Positions 28,672 through 39,121 of a stretch of 64,000 bases of DNA are shown here, piece after piece. A model generated the notes under the pieces. The model had not been told where the DNA came from. It saw nothing but the letters and a program-made list of their open reading frames with translations, and made no database searches. Source of the DNA: Sphingomonas profundi (GTDB lineage Bacteria; Pseudomonadota; Alphaproteobacteria; Sphingomonadales; Sphingomonadaceae). The stretch covers positions 2,976,001 through 3,040,000 of the forward strand of contig NZ_CP046535.1 of assembly GCF_009739515.1 (NCBI RefSeq), written 5' to 3'. Position numbers and translations under genes: made by a program. How positions within the stretch are numbered: position 1 is the stretch's first letter; each line of letters begins with the position of its first letter.

Positions 28672-29199
28672 TCAGTCGCGGCGGAAGATATATTCCTCGT
28701 CGTGCCAACTGCCCACCGGGAAGCGATACTCGCCCACCTTGCGGAAACCCTTCGCCTCGTAGACGGCGTGCGCCCTGAGATTGCCGGACCATGCGCCGAG
28801 CCACACCGGCCCCGGCCGCGTGGCGGCGAGATGATCGAGCGCGGTATCGAGCAGCCGGCGGCCCAGGCCCGTGCCCTGCGCGGTGCCGCGCACGTAGATC
28901 TGGTACAGCTCGCCCGCGCCCGCCACCACCTGCGGGTGGGGCAGCTTGCAGGGGCCGACATGGGCGTAGCCGTGCAATCCGTCGGCCCCCTCCGCCACCC
29001 ACGTCGCATGGCCGGGATCGGCGATCTCGCGGGCGACGGCGGCGGGCGCGTAGCTCGCCGTCTCGAACGCGGCGAGGTCGGCGGGCGGATAGGGGATGGC
29101 GAACCCGCCCTCCAGAAAGGTCTCGCGAAAGGTGGCGAGCTTCAGCGCCGCCAGAGCGGGCACGTCCTGGGCGGCGGCGGGGCGGATGGAGCAGATCAT
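28672..29199 (-). CDS. GNAT-family N-acetyltransferase
   Basis: A 175-residue acetyltransferase from the ATG giving MICSIRPAAAQD. An in-frame start at 29247 would add 16 Arg-rich residues. The acetyl-CoA site is RGTAQGTGLGRRLLD, preceded by ELYQIYV and followed by NLRAHAVYEAKGF, the standard GNAT motif order. The substrate is unknown. It follows the S9 peptidase gene upstream on the same strand with separate spacing. Confidence 0.9.
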   Translation of the reverse strand: MICSIRPAAAQDVPALAALKLATFRETFLEGGFAIPYPPADLAAFETASYAPAAVAREIADPGHATWVAEGADGLHGYAHVGPCKLPHPQVVAGAGELYQIYVRGTAQGTGLGRRLLDTALDHLAATRPGPVWLGAWSGNLRAHAVYEAKGFRKVGEYRFPVGSWHDEEYIFRRD

Positions 29200-29253
29200 G
29201 CCGCCGCGCTTACGCCGCCTGCCCACCGCGGGACAAGGGTGGTGCAAACGGCG

Positions 29254-30102
29254 CTAGGCGGCCAGGCGCATCGGTTCGTCACGGCCCAGATCGGTGCTCT
29301 CCACCTCCAGCGTCGTCACCTCGAACCGGCGCAGCGTGGCGGCGCCGAACACGGTGGTCAGCGCGCAATCGGTGGCGTCGCGGCCCGTCGCCATCAGGAT
29401 GCGGCCGATGCGCGGCGCGCGATGGCGCGCGTCGTAGGTGTACCAAGCGCCATCGACGAACACCTCGAACCAGGCGCTGAAATCCATCGGCGCGTCCACC
29501 GGCGGCACGCCGATATCGCCGAGATAGCCGGTGGCGTAGCGCGCCGGCACGTTCATGCAGCGGCAGAGCGTGATGGCGAGGTGGGCGAAGTCGCGGCAGA
29601 CGCCCACCTTCTCCTGATAGCCGGCCCAGGCGGTGCGGTCGCCGCGCGCATGATGGTAGCCGAAGGCGAGATGGTCGTGGACGAAGTCGACGATCGCCTC
29701 CACCCGGTCGCGGGCGGAGCGGAGATGGCCGAACATGCTCCAGGCTGGCTGCATCAGATACTGCGTCTCGCAGTAGCGGCTGCCCATCAGGTAGACGAGC
29801 ACCTCGCTGGGCAGCCGGTCGACCGGCGTCACCGGCGCATCGGGTGCGCGCACGTCGACGAGGCCGCTATCCTCGACCACGAAATCGGCGTGCAGCGCGA
29901 TGCCGCCGGCCGGGATGGTCAGCCGCGTGCAGGTGTTGCCGTACGCATCGGGCACGTCGTAGATCGGCACGGCGCGCGACGTCTCGATCCGGTGCGGCGT
30001 GCGCAGATCGCGGCGGCGCGAGGGGTGGATGTTCAGCAGCGCCAGCATCGGGCTGGGGGCGGAGGCATCGAAGGCGATGTCGAAGCCGGCACGGATCAGC
30101 AT
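29254..30102 (-). CDS. Transglutaminase-like domain protein
   Basis: A 282-residue cytosolic protein with a bacterial transglutaminase-like/cysteine-protease fold. The nucleophile is the Cys in GVCRDFAH, and an Asp is in YTYDARH. The position where the catalytic His is normally found reads Ser (MDFSAWFEVF), which may be a subfamily trait. The N-terminal 100 residues form a beta-rich domain often found before this fold. The ATG at 30102 has GGGA upstream. A TTG at 30123 is the alternative. Confidence 0.85.
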   Translation of the reverse strand: MLIRAGFDIAFDASAPSPMLALLNIHPSRRRDLRTPHRIETSRAVPIYDVPDAYGNTCTRLTIPAGGIALHADFVVEDSGLVDVRAPDAPVTPVDRLPSEVLVYLMGSRYCETQYLMQPAWSMFGHLRSARDRVEAIVDFVHDHLAFGYHHARGDRTAWAGYQEKVGVCRDFAHLAITLCRCMNVPARYATGYLGDIGVPPVDAPMDFSAWFEVFVDGAWYTYDARHRAPRIGRILMATGRDATDCALTTVFGAATLRRFEVTTLEVESTDLGRDEPMRLAA

Positions 30103-30173
30103 GTCGCGAAGTCCCGTCGTCAATCACGTGAAAATCGTGACGCAGAACTCCGATCGCGGGCAATCGATCCGGC

Positions 30174-32156
30174 TCAGCGCACCGCGCGCAGACCCTGGTG
30201 CCGCTCGGCCGGGGATTGCAGCAGCTGATCAATGCGCGCCGCCAGATCGACCTGGCGGAACGGCTTGGCGAGGCGCGGCACGTCGGCCGGCACATCCTCA
30301 CCGGCATTGGCGTAGCCGGTGATCAGCAGGGTGGGGATCGCGGCATCGGCGGCGCGCAGTTCCGCGATCAGCGCCGCGCCGGTCATGCCCGGCATCAGAT
30401 AGTCCGTCACCAGCACCTCGGCGCCGATGCCGCCGCGCAGCGCCGCGATCGCCTGCGCCGCGGATCCCGCCTCGACCACCACATAGCCCAGATCGCGCAG
30501 CATGTCGGCGGTGGCGCTGCGCACCAGCTCCTCGTCGTCCACCAGCAGCACCTTGGCCGGACGCCGCGCGGCCGGCGGCTCGCCGGCGGCCTCGCTGGCG
30601 GCGGATGCGGCCTCGTCCGTCGCGGGCAGCCACAGCGTGATCTGCGTGCCGGCGCCGACCACGCTCGACATCTCCAGCGTGCCGCCGGACTGGGCGGCGA
30701 GGCCGTGGACCATCGAGAGGCCGAGGCCCGTGCCCTTGCCGACGCCCTTGGTGGAGAAGAACGGTTCGATCGCGCGCGCCAGGGTCGCCTCGTCCATGCC
30801 GATGCCGGTGTCGGCCGCGACGATGCGGATATAGCTGCCGGGCGCGAGCCGCGCCGGATGCCCCTCCCCCACCGCCACGACGGAGGCGGCGAGCGTGAGC
30901 CGGCCACCGCCGGGCATCGCGTCGCGCGCGTTGATCGCCAGGTTCAGCAGCGCCAGCTCCAGCTGGTTCGGATCGACGCGGGCGGCAGGCAGGTGGCGCG
31001 GCACCACCAGCACGACGTTGATCGTCGGGCCGAGCGAGCGGCGCACCAGATCGACCAGGCCGTCGATCAGCTCGCCAACGTCCACCGCGCGCGGCTGCAG
31101 CGCCTGGCGGCGGGCGAAGGCGAGCAGGCGCTGGGTGAGCGTCGCGGCGCGCTCGGCCGCCTGCATCGCGCCTTCCACCAGCCGGCTGGCGCGCTCGTCC
31201 TCGCCCAGCCGGCGGCGCAGCAGATCCAGGCTGCCGACGATCGGCGTCAGCAGGTTGTTGAAATCATGCGCCACGCCGCCGGTCAGCTGGCCGATCGCAT
31301 CCATCTTCTGCGCCTGCGCCAGCCGCGTCTCGGCCTCCTTGCGCGCCGTGATGTCGGAGACGACGCCGGTGATGCGCAGCGGCGTGCCGTCCTCGTCGAG
31401 GCGCACGCGGCCCAGCACGGCGATCCAGCGGGCGCTGCCGTCCGCCGCGCGGATCGGGCATTCGATGTCGAGCAACCCGCTGCTCACCGCCTCGGACGAG
31501 GCACGCGCCACCGCCGCCCGCTCCGCCGGCTCGACATGGGCGATGAATTCGGCACTGGTCCACCGTTCGGGCGGCGCGTCGTAGCCGAATATCTCGTCGT
31601 GGCGCGACGAATGCTCGATCGCCCCGGTGACGAGATCGAGATCCCAGCTGCCCATGCCGGCGGCGCCCATCGCCACCTCCAGCGTGTCCCGCGCCGCCGC
31701 CAGCTCGCGCGTGCGCGCCTCCACCGATCGCTCCAGCGTCTCGGCGAAGGCGCGGATCTCATACTGCCGGCGCCGCGCCTTCAGCGCCGATCGCACCGCG
31801 CCAACCATCGCATCGGCATGGAGCGGCCGTTCGAGCAGGACGATGTTGCCGAGATCCTCCAGCACGGCCCGCGCCAGCGCCGTGCGCGGCGTCTTGTCGC
31901 CATTGGCCAGCACGACGATCGGAATGTCGGACCATGGCGGCTGCGCCTCCAGCCAGCGCGTCAGGGCCAGGCGATCGCCGGCGGCCAGCGCCTCCTCGGT
32001 GACGAGCGCGGCGCCGGCGCCGGCCTCGAGCCCGGCGACGAAGCCGTCCACATCGGGGCAGACGTGGCAAGCGAAATCATGACGTTGCAGCAGGTCACAG
32101 GCGACCTGCGCGTCGCGTCCCCGCGGAGCCAGAATGAGGACGCGATTTTCCATCAA
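30174..32156 (-). CDS. Hybrid sensor histidine kinase with two receiver domains
   Basis: A 660-residue soluble signalling protein. An N-terminal receiver-like domain (about 5-125, degenerate, with few conserved Asp) is followed by a coiled coil, a PAS domain (about 160-275), a HisKA phosphoacceptor with GGVAHDFNNLL, an HATPase domain with NLAINARDAM and GLGLSMV, and a C-terminal receiver with the phospho-Asp in VTDYLMPGMTG. Its start overlaps the KaiC-like stop by four bases (ATGA), so the two are a translationally coupled pair. Confidence 0.94.
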   Translation of the reverse strand: MMENRVLILAPRGRDAQVACDLLQRHDFACHVCPDVDGFVAGLEAGAGAALVTEEALAAGDRLALTRWLEAQPPWSDIPIVVLANGDKTPRTALARAVLEDLGNIVLLERPLHADAMVGAVRSALKARRRQYEIRAFAETLERSVEARTRELAAARDTLEVAMGAAGMGSWDLDLVTGAIEHSSRHDEIFGYDAPPERWTSAEFIAHVEPAERAAVARASSEAVSSGLLDIECPIRAADGSARWIAVLGRVRLDEDGTPLRITGVVSDITARKEAETRLAQAQKMDAIGQLTGGVAHDFNNLLTPIVGSLDLLRRRLGEDERASRLVEGAMQAAERAATLTQRLLAFARRQALQPRAVDVGELIDGLVDLVRRSLGPTINVVLVVPRHLPAARVDPNQLELALLNLAINARDAMPGGGRLTLAASVVAVGEGHPARLAPGSYIRIVAADTGIGMDEATLARAIEPFFSTKGVGKGTGLGLSMVHGLAAQSGGTLEMSSVVGAGTQITLWLPATDEAASAASEAAGEPPAARRPAKVLLVDDEELVRSATADMLRDLGYVVVEAGSAAQAIAALRGGIGAEVLVTDYLMPGMTGAALIAELRAADAAIPTLLITGYANAGEDVPADVPRLAKPFRQVDLAARIDQLLQSPAERHQGLRAVR

Positions 32157-33670
32157 CCGGACTGAACGCGTACGTCCCCGCCCGTATCCCCCATCAGTGC
32201 CGCGCCATCGCCGCGGAATACCGGCACGCCTGTCAATACGCCCTGAAAGGCGATCAGCGGCTCGCCCAAAGTCAAGCCGTTGCCGTCAATGCGGAACTCG
32301 CGGATGGTCCGCTCGTGCTGGGTGGTGCGCGTCTTGATGGCGGAGATCGCCTGCCGCATCTCGCCGAATGCCTCGAAGAAGCGCAGCTGTACCACGCTGT
32401 CCGCCAGATAGCTGATGTCCACTTCCGCGCGGATATCGCCCACCAGGCCATGCTGGCCCAGAATCAGCAGGGTTACGACGCCATGCTCGCCCAGATAGCC
32501 GAGCAGTTCGTGCATCTGCAGGGTCAGGAACTTCTCGGTCGGCATCGCCTGCAGGTAGGCGTTCAGGCTGTCGATCACGATCGTGCCGGCGCCGTCCTCC
32601 TCCACCGCCTGGCGCACCGCATTGGCGAACTCGCCGGGCGAGAGCTCCGCCGGATCGATCGCGCGGATGTGCAGCCGGCCCTCGTCGATGAACGGCTGGA
32701 GATCCATACCGAGCGTGCGCGAACGCTTGAGCAGCGTCGGCAGACGCTCGTCGAACAGGAAGTAGGCTGCCCTCTCGCCGCGCTCCAGCGCCGCCACCAT
32801 GCACTGCACGGTCGTGGTCGTCTTGCCCACGCCGGCGGGGCCGCTGAACAGCGTCGCCGTGCCCGGCACCAGTCCGCCGCCCAGCAGCGCGTCCAGCTCG
32901 GACGATCCGGTGGAGACGATCCGGTCCTCGGTGTCGCCGCGATGCTCCGACGCGACGAGGCGGGGGTAGACGGCGAGGCCGCCGCGCTCGATCTCGAAAT
33001 CGTGGTAGCCGCCGCGGTAGCGCAGGCCGCGCATCTTCACCACGTGCATCCGCCGCCGCTGCGCGCCGAAGCCGGAAAGCGTCTGTTCCAGCGCGATCAC
33101 GCCGTGGGCGATGCTGTGCAGTTGGAGATCGCCCTCCTCCGAGCTCTTGTCGTCCAGCACCAGCACGGTGCAGCGCCGCGTCGAGAAGAAGTGCTTCAGC
33201 GCCAGGATCTGGCGGCGGTAGCGGATCGCGCTCTGCGCCAGCAGCCGCAGTTCGGAGAGGCTGTCGATCACCACCCGCTGCGGGCGCAGCGCCTCCACCT
33301 TGCTCATCACGCCGCGCACCGTCTCGCCGAGTTCCACCTCGCTCGGGTGCAGCAGGGTCTGCTCCTGCTCCTCGGCGAACCCCGCCTCCGGCACCATCTC
33401 GAACAGGTTGATGGCGTCGAGCGACCAGCCGTGGGTGGCGGCGACGGCGCGCAGCTCGGCCTCGGTCTCGGACAGGGTGACGTAGAGGCCGGTCTCGCCG
33501 GCGGCCGCGCCGGCGAGGAGGAAGCCCATGCCGAGCGTGGTCTTGCCGGTGCCGGGCGTCCCTTCGACCAGATACAGCCGCTCCGGCGTCAGGCCGCCGC
33601 CCAGCACGTTGTCGAGGCCGGCGATGCCGGTTGAGGCGGGCGCGGGAAGCGCGGGATCTGCGGTCGGCAA
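32153..33670 (-). CDS. KaiC-like tandem RecA-fold ATPase
   Basis: A 505-residue protein with two KaiC/RadA-type ATPase domains. Walker A motifs are GTPGTGKTT (37-45) and GPAGVGKTT (277-285). The residues matching KaiC's catalytic Glu pairs read SE (67-68) and DE (307-308). The segment equal to KaiC's autophosphorylation site reads I-S-Y (Ser420, Tyr421), where cyanobacterial KaiC has I-S-T, so only the Ser is kept. No kaiA or kaiB is present. It is translationally coupled to a hybrid histidine kinase, suggesting signalling rather than timekeeping. The start is a TTG with GGAG six bases upstream. Confidence 0.92.
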   Translation of the reverse strand: MPTADPALPAPASTGIAGLDNVLGGGLTPERLYLVEGTPGTGKTTLGMGFLLAGAAAGETGLYVTLSETEAELRAVAATHGWSLDAINLFEMVPEAGFAEEQEQTLLHPSEVELGETVRGVMSKVEALRPQRVVIDSLSELRLLAQSAIRYRRQILALKHFFSTRRCTVLVLDDKSSEEGDLQLHSIAHGVIALEQTLSGFGAQRRRMHVVKMRGLRYRGGYHDFEIERGGLAVYPRLVASEHRGDTEDRIVSTGSSELDALLGGGLVPGTATLFSGPAGVGKTTTTVQCMVAALERGERAAYFLFDERLPTLLKRSRTLGMDLQPFIDEGRLHIRAIDPAELSPGEFANAVRQAVEEDGAGTIVIDSLNAYLQAMPTEKFLTLQMHELLGYLGEHGVVTLLILGQHGLVGDIRAEVDISYLADSVVQLRFFEAFGEMRQAISAIKTRTTQHERTIREFRIDGNGLTLGEPLIAFQGVLTGVPVFRGDGAALMGDTGGDVRVQSG

Positions 33671-33759
33671 GGCGGGCTCCGTCAGAGGAACGTGGCGGGT
33701 TCTGCCACGCGCCTCCGCTTCCTAGAGCGCCCGACGCCGATTGGCGAGCCGCCGTCCGC

Positions 33760-34410
33760 TTATACCGCGCGCAGGCCCGCGGCCGCGCGTGCGCGCGCCT
33801 CGATCGCGGCGCGGTCCGGCTCGCCCGGCGGCACCAGCCAGCTGCCGCCGACGCAGGTGACGGCCGGTATCGCCAGCCATTCCGGCGCGCTCGCCTGGGT
33901 GACGCCGCCGGTGGGGCAGAAGCGGGCCTGGAAGAAGGGCGCCGCCAGCGCCGCCAGCGCCTTCGTGCCGCCGGCCGCCTCCGCCGGGAAGAACTTGAAG
34001 CGGGTGAGGCCGAGATCGAGGCCCAGCATGATGTCGGCGGCGTTGGCGGTGCCGGGCAGGAAGGGGATGCCGCGCTCGATCGCGGCGCGGCCCAGCCGCT
34101 CGGTGAGGCCCGGGCTGACGATGAAGCGCGCGCCGGCGGTGATCGCCGCATCCAGCTGCGCCTCGTTGGTGACGGTGCCGGCGCCGACCATCGCGCCCGG
34201 CACCCCGGCCATCTCGGCGATCACCTCCAGCGCGGCGGGGGTGCGCAACGTCACCTCCAGCGCCGGCACGCCGCCGGCGACCAGCGCCTCGGCGATCGGG
34301 CGGGCGTGGGCCGCCTCCTGCACCACCAGCACCGGGATCACCGGCGCCAGCGTCATCACCGCCGCGATATCGGCTTCAGGATTCGGCGCGGGATCAGTCA
34401 TGTCAGTCAT
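33760..34410 (-). CDS. eda: KDPG aldolase
   Basis: A 216-residue enzyme splitting 2-keto-3-deoxy-6-phosphogluconate into pyruvate and glyceraldehyde-3-phosphate, the last Entner-Doudoroff step. The Schiff-base Lys is in RFKFFPAE, the Glu in LEVTLRT, and the phosphate-binding region in PTGGV. It is the last gene of the zwf-edd-glk-eda operon and overlaps the glk stop by eight bases. Confidence 0.95.
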   Translation of the reverse strand: MTDMTDPAPNPEADIAAVMTLAPVIPVLVVQEAAHARPIAEALVAGGVPALEVTLRTPAALEVIAEMAGVPGAMVGAGTVTNEAQLDAAITAGARFIVSPGLTERLGRAAIERGIPFLPGTANAADIMLGLDLGLTRFKFFPAEAAGGTKALAALAAPFFQARFCPTGGVTQASAPEWLAIPAVTCVGGSWLVPPGEPDRAAIEARARAAAGLRAV

Positions 34411-35380
34411 TCTCCTGGGCGAAGGCGGCGGCGGCGCCGAGCAGGCCCGGCTGCGGATGGGTGATGAGCTTGACCGGGATCTCCGCCATTCGCGCCTCGA
34501 ACCGGCCCTTGGCGCGGAAGCGCAGGGCGAAGCCGGAGCGCGGCAGGCGATCGGCCAGGCGCAGGCCCAGGCCGCCGGCGATCACCACGCCCCGCCCACC
34601 CTGCGCCAGCGCGATGTCGCCGGCGACCGCGCCGAGGATCAGGCAGAAGCGATCGAGCGCGGCGGCGGCCAGGCTGTCCTCGCCCGCCAGCGCCGCCGTC
34701 CACAGCGCCTTGTCGTCGAACGTCGCCACCGGCCGCCCCTCGATCGCGCCGAGCGCCTCGTGGATGTTGGCGAGGCCCGGGCCGGAGACGATCCGCTCCA
34801 CCGACACCCGCCGGTAGCGCCCGCGCAGCCGCGCGAGGATCGCGTCCTCCAGCGTGTCGAGCGGCGCGAAATCGATGTGGCCGCCCTCCGTCTCGATCAC
34901 GTGCGCGCCGCCCTCCCGCCGCAGCAGCAGGCCGACGCCCAGGCCCGTGCCGGGGCCGACGATGCTGATCGCGCCCTCCGCGTCGAACGGCCGGTCCGGC
35001 CCGCAGAGGTGGCGCAGATGCTCCGGCCCCACCTGCGCCACGGCGTGGCCGACGGCGCCGAAATCGTTGACCAGCACGTGACGGTCGACGCCGAGCGTCC
35101 CCGAAATCTGCGCCGGCCGGATGATCCACGGATTGTTGGTGAGCTTGATGACCTCCCCGGTCACGGGCGCGGCGATGGCGATGGCGGCGGCGCGCGGCGG
35201 CGGCGCGCCGAGCGACGCGGCATAGCTCTGCCAGGCCGTCTGCAGGCTGGCATGCTCGGCCGTCCGCAAGGTCGCCTCATGCTCCAGCGCCAGCACGCGC
35301 CCGTCGTCGATCGTGGCGATGGCGAAGCGGGCGTGGGTGCCGCCGAGATCGACCGCGACGATGCGCTCCGATCCGCTCAA
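34403..35380 (-). CDS. glk: Glucokinase
   Basis: A 325-residue ATP-dependent glucokinase that phosphorylates glucose to feed the Entner-Doudoroff route. The N-terminal [13 protein letters not shown] phosphate-binding motif is clear, with GPGTGLGVG and ETEGGHIDF downstream, the Glk family pattern. No ATG fits: the start is a TTG with GGAGG five bases upstream and overlapping the edd stop. The non-standard start and overlap suggest it is translated by coupling to edd. Confidence 0.93.
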   Translation of the reverse strand: MSGSERIVAVDLGGTHARFAIATIDDGRVLALEHEATLRTAEHASLQTAWQSYAASLGAPPPRAAAIAIAAPVTGEVIKLTNNPWIIRPAQISGTLGVDRHVLVNDFGAVGHAVAQVGPEHLRHLCGPDRPFDAEGAISIVGPGTGLGVGLLLRREGGAHVIETEGGHIDFAPLDTLEDAILARLRGRYRRVSVERIVSGPGLANIHEALGAIEGRPVATFDDKALWTAALAGEDSLAAAALDRFCLILGAVAGDIALAQGGRGVVIAGGLGLRLADRLPRSGFALRFRAKGRFEARMAEIPVKLITHPQPGLLGAAAAFAQEND

Positions 35381-37212
35381 GCCACCTCCTCCATCGCCGC
35401 CAGCATCGCCGACCCGCCCTTCTCCGCATCGTCGGCGCCGTGGCGCATGAAGGCGAACAGCTCGCGCCCGGTGCCCAGCGGCGCCGGCGGCGGCGGCGCG
35501 GGCACGCGCGCCGCCCATTCCTCGGCCGATACGGCCACGTCCAGCGTGCCGTCGTCGCCTGACACGCGGACGACGTCGCCGTCGCGCAGGCGCGCCAGCG
35601 GGCCGCCCCCCAGCGCCTCCGGGCTCACGTGGATCGCCGCCGGCACCTTGCCGGATGCGCCGGACATGCGCCCGTCCGTCACCAGCGCCACGCGCCAGCC
35701 CTTGTCCTGCAGCACGCCCAGCGGCGGGGTCAGCTTGTGCAGTTCCGGCATGCCGTTGGCGCGCGGCCCCTGGAAGCGGACGACGACGACCACGTCGCGC
35801 TCCAGCTCGCCCGCCTTGAACGCGGCGAGCACCTGATCCTGATCGGAGAAGATCCGCGCCGGCGCCTCGATCGTCCAGCGCGCCGGATCGACGGCGCTGG
35901 TCTTCATCGTGCCGCGGCCCAGATTGCCGCGCACCAGCCGCATGCCGCCATCCGGCAGGAACGGATCGGCGACGGGCCGCAGCATCGCCTGATCGAGCGG
36001 GGCGTCGGGCGCCGGGCGCCACGCCAGCGCCTCGCCATCCTCCGCCAGAACGGGATCGGCGGCATAGTCGCGCAGGTCGCGGCCGGCGACCGTCATGATG
36101 TCGCGGTGGAGCATGCCGGCATCGAGCAGGGTGGCGATCACCCAGGCCATGCCGCCCGCTGCCTGGAAGTGGTTCACGTCGCCGGACCCGTTGGGATAGA
36201 CGCGCGCGATCAGCGGCACGGCGGCGGACAGGCGATCGAGATCCTCCCAGTCGATCACGATGCCGGCCGCGCGCGCGATGGCGGGAATGTGGATCGCGTG
36301 ATTGGTCGATCCGCCCGTCGCCAGCAGGCCGACGCAGGCGTTGACGATCGCCTTCTCGTCCACGCAGCGGCCGAGCGGGCGGTAGTCGTCGCCATCCCAG
36401 CCGATCGCGGCAAGGCGGTGCACGGCGGCGCGCGTCACCGCCTGGCGCAGCTTCGTGCCGGGATTGACGAAGGCCGCGCCCGGCATGTGCAGGCCCATCA
36501 CCTCCATCATCATCTGGTTCGAATTGGCCGTGCCGTAGAAGGTGCAGGTGCCGGCGCCGTGATAGGAGGCGCTCTCGCTCTCCAGCAGCTCCGCCCGGCC
36601 CACCTTGCCCTCGGCATAAAGCTGGCGGATGCGCTGCTTCTCCTTGTTGGCGAGGCCGGAGGGCATCGGCCCGGCCGGCACCAGGATCATCGGCAGGTGG
36701 CCGAAGCGCAGTGCGCCGATCAGCAGCCCCGGCACGATCTTGTCGCAGATGCCGAGCAGCGCCGCGCTCTCGAACATGCCGTGGCTCAAGGCGACGGCGG
36801 TGGAGAGGGCGATCGTGTCGCGGCTGAACAGGCTCAGCTCCATGCCCGGCTGGCCCTGCGTCACGCCGTCACACATGGCCGGCGTGGCCCCCGCCACCTG
36901 CGCCGTGGCGCCCACCTCGCGCGCCCACAGCTTCATCCGATCGGGGTAGCCGCCATAAGGCTGATGGGCGGAGAGCATGTCGTTATATGCGGTGACGATG
37001 CCGATGTTCATCGCGTTGCCGGCGCGGATCGCCGGCTTGTCCTCACCGGCGGCGGCGAAGCCGTGGGCGAGGTTGCCGCACGCCAGATTGCCGCGCTCCG
37101 ATCCGCGATCGCGGGCGGCGGCGACGAGAGCCAGATAGCGGTCGCGGCTAGGCTTAGATCGCTCGACGATGCGCGCCGTCACCGCCGCAACGGCCGGGTT
37201 CAGGTCAGTCAT
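35377..37212 (-). CDS. edd: Phosphogluconate dehydratase
   Basis: A 611-residue [4Fe-4S] dehydratase converting 6-phosphogluconate to KDPG, the committed Entner-Doudoroff step. IlvD/Edd family signatures are visible, including [14 protein letters not shown] with a cluster Cys, [20 protein letters not shown], and [15 protein letters not shown] near the C-terminus. The length is the family norm. It overlaps the zwf stop by eight bases and the glk start by four, so the operon is compactly coupled. Confidence 0.96.
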   Translation of the reverse strand: MTDLNPAVAAVTARIVERSKPSRDRYLALVAAARDRGSERGNLACGNLAHGFAAAGEDKPAIRAGNAMNIGIVTAYNDMLSAHQPYGGYPDRMKLWAREVGATAQVAGATPAMCDGVTQGQPGMELSLFSRDTIALSTAVALSHGMFESAALLGICDKIVPGLLIGALRFGHLPMILVPAGPMPSGLANKEKQRIRQLYAEGKVGRAELLESESASYHGAGTCTFYGTANSNQMMMEVMGLHMPGAAFVNPGTKLRQAVTRAAVHRLAAIGWDGDDYRPLGRCVDEKAIVNACVGLLATGGSTNHAIHIPAIARAAGIVIDWEDLDRLSAAVPLIARVYPNGSGDVNHFQAAGGMAWVIATLLDAGMLHRDIMTVAGRDLRDYAADPVLAEDGEALAWRPAPDAPLDQAMLRPVADPFLPDGGMRLVRGNLGRGTMKTSAVDPARWTIEAPARIFSDQDQVLAAFKAGELERDVVVVVRFQGPRANGMPELHKLTPPLGVLQDKGWRVALVTDGRMSGASGKVPAAIHVSPEALGGGPLARLRDGDVVRVSGDDGTLDVAVSAEEWAARVPAPPPPAPLGTGRELFAFMRHGADDAEKGGSAMLAAMEEVA

Positions 37213-38662
37213 GCCAGGTCACTCCATCCCGCTCGGTCAGCCCGATCGCGGCGGACGGGCCCCAGGTGCCCGCCGCATAGGCCTTCGGCGTCATCGCGTT
37301 CGCCTCCCAGCCGGCGCGGATGCCGTCCACCCACTCCCACTGCGCCTCCACCTCGTCGCGGCGCACGAACAGCGTCGGGTCGCCCTCGATCAGGTCCAGC
37401 AGCAGCCGTTCGTACGCGATCCGCCGGCGCGTGTCGGCAAAGGCATCGGCCATGCCCAGGTTCAGCGGCACCTCTCGCAGGCGGATGCCGTCGCGATCGA
37501 GGCCGGGCTTCTTGGCCATCACCAGCAGCTTGATCGTCTCCTCCGGCTGCAGCCGGATGACGAGCTTGTTCGGCTGCACCACCGCCCCGCGCGAGGCGAA
37601 GATCGAGTGCGACACGCCCTTGAACTGGATGAATATCTCCGAGTGGCGCGCCGGCAGCCGCTTGCCGGTGCGCAGGTAGAAGGGCACGCCCTTCCACCGC
37701 CAATTGTCGACATGCGCCTTGATCGCGACGAACGTCTCGGTGGCGGAGGGCTGGCCCAGCTCGTCGGCATAGCCCGGCACCACCGCGCCGCCGACGGCGC
37801 CGGCGCCATATTGGCCGATCACGGTGTGGGTCGCCGCCTCCGCCGCGCCGATCCGGCGGAGCGAGCGGAAGATCTTCACCTTCTCGTCGCGCACGGCCGT
37901 CGCGTCGAACTGCGCCGGCGGCTCCATGGCGACCAGAGCGAGCAGCTGGAGCATGTGGTTCTGCACCATGTCGCGTAGCGCGCCGGCGCCGTCGTAGAAG
38001 CCGACGCGGCCCTCCAGCCCCACCGTCTCGGCGACCGTGATCTGGACGTGATCGATCCCGCCCGCGTTCCACAAAGGCTCGAACAGGCCATTGCCGAAGC
38101 GCAGGGCGAGCAGGTTCTGCACCGTCTCCTTGCCCAGATAATGATCGATCCGGTAGGTCCGGCCCTCCGGAAACACCGCCGCCACCGCATCGTTGATGAA
38201 GCGCGAGGAGGCGAGATCGGTGCCCAGCGGCTTTTCCAGCCCGATCCGCACATGCTCGTCGGCCAGGCCGGCGGCGGCCAGCCCCGCGATCGTCGGCTCG
38301 AACAGCTGCGGCGCGGTGGAGAGGAAGATCGCCATGTCGCCCCGGCGCTGCCCCACCGCATCGGCCAGCCCGGCGAACTGGGCGGGATCGGACGCGTCGA
38401 CTGCCACGTAGCGCAGCCGGGCGATGAACCGCGCCACCGCGTCCGCCGACAGGCGATCGCCATCGACGAACCGGGTCAGCGCGGCATCGGCGGCGGCGCG
38501 GAAGCCGGCCTCGTCCAGATCGCTGCGGGCAGTGGCGACGATCGTCAAGTCCGCCGGCAGCAGGCCGTCCGCATCCAGCTTGTAGAGCGATGGCAGCAGC
38601 ATCCGGCGCGAGAGATCGCCGGTCGCCCCGAACAGCAGCAATGCGTTGGCCGCGCGCGTCAT
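37205..38662 (-). CDS. zwf: Glucose-6-phosphate dehydrogenase
   Basis: A 485-residue enzyme oxidising glucose-6-phosphate to 6-phosphogluconolactone with NAD(P)+. The dinucleotide motif [10 protein letters not shown] is at the N-terminus and the active-site signature [10 protein letters not shown] is in the middle. The ATG at 38662 has GGAG five bases upstream and is preferred over the adjacent GTG. It is the first gene of the Entner-Doudoroff operon. There is no 6-phosphogluconolactonase gene between it and edd. Confidence 0.96.
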   Translation of the reverse strand: MTRAANALLLFGATGDLSRRMLLPSLYKLDADGLLPADLTIVATARSDLDEAGFRAAADAALTRFVDGDRLSADAVARFIARLRYVAVDASDPAQFAGLADAVGQRRGDMAIFLSTAPQLFEPTIAGLAAAGLADEHVRIGLEKPLGTDLASSRFINDAVAAVFPEGRTYRIDHYLGKETVQNLLALRFGNGLFEPLWNAGGIDHVQITVAETVGLEGRVGFYDGAGALRDMVQNHMLQLLALVAMEPPAQFDATAVRDEKVKIFRSLRRIGAAEAATHTVIGQYGAGAVGGAVVPGYADELGQPSATETFVAIKAHVDNWRWKGVPFYLRTGKRLPARHSEIFIQFKGVSHSIFASRGAVVQPNKLVIRLQPEETIKLLVMAKKPGLDRDGIRLREVPLNLGMADAFADTRRRIAYERLLLDLIEGDPTLFVRRDEVEAQWEWVDGIRAGWEANAMTPKAYAAGTWGPSAAIGLTERDGVTWHD

Positions 38663-39121
38663 CACATCTCCTTACCTTCGTCCGCCATCCGCAGCTTACG
38701 GGATGTCACGTAAGTGGAACACCGCCCTCGCGCATGGCAAGATGAAAATGTTATCGATACCAAAGATCTTCGCATCTGGTGGACGGGAGAGCGCAGGCGG
38801 CGATTGGCATGAGTGCGGCGCCTCCCCCCTCGCCTCACGCCTCGATGGCCAATCGTGGAAGAAGCCTTTGTGCGAGTGCGAAGGAACGGGGGCCGAGAGT
38901 GTGGCCCAATAGTCACGTGATCGAGTAATTTGCGGCTTTAAGTCAGGCGCCGTCTGGTTCCCGGCATCGCAACACTCCTGCAACATAAATGTCATGATCA
39001 TGCTGCATCTGCGTCATCAGCACGACCCCCATGCGGCGGTAGGCGACCGCAAGGCACATGCCCGGCGGCCTGCCGCGGGCGGTGAGCGGGTCCAGATCAT
39101 GCCTAAAGGGGGCACCAGAAC
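38663..39121. promoter_or_regulatory. Divergent promoter region of zwf operon and Oar-like receptor
   Basis: This 459-base gap separates the divergent zwf operon and the TonB receptor gene. It contains no credible gene. Near zwf lies a LacI/GalR-type operator candidate, listed separately. The remainder includes a catgatcatg palindrome around 38993. No other clear control site is seen. Confidence 0.55.
38749..38762. promoter_or_regulatory. LacI/GalR-family operator candidate upstream of zwf
   Basis: The sequence TGTTATCGATACCA is a near-perfect palindrome (12 of 14 positions symmetric) with a central CG, the shape of LacI-family sugar-regulator operators. It lies about 87 bases upstream of the zwf start, in position to repress the Entner-Doudoroff operon. 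Binding is inferred only from the pattern. Confidence 0.5.

Noticed and set aside
25947-28778. Long plus-strand frame across the transpeptidase and S9 peptidase genes
   Set aside because: It spans two real minus-strand genes and their gap with Arg/His-rich sequence.
32153-33670. KaiC-like protein as evidence of a circadian clock
   Set aside because: No kaiA or kaiB is present, and the autophosphorylation pair is altered. A signalling role is more likely.
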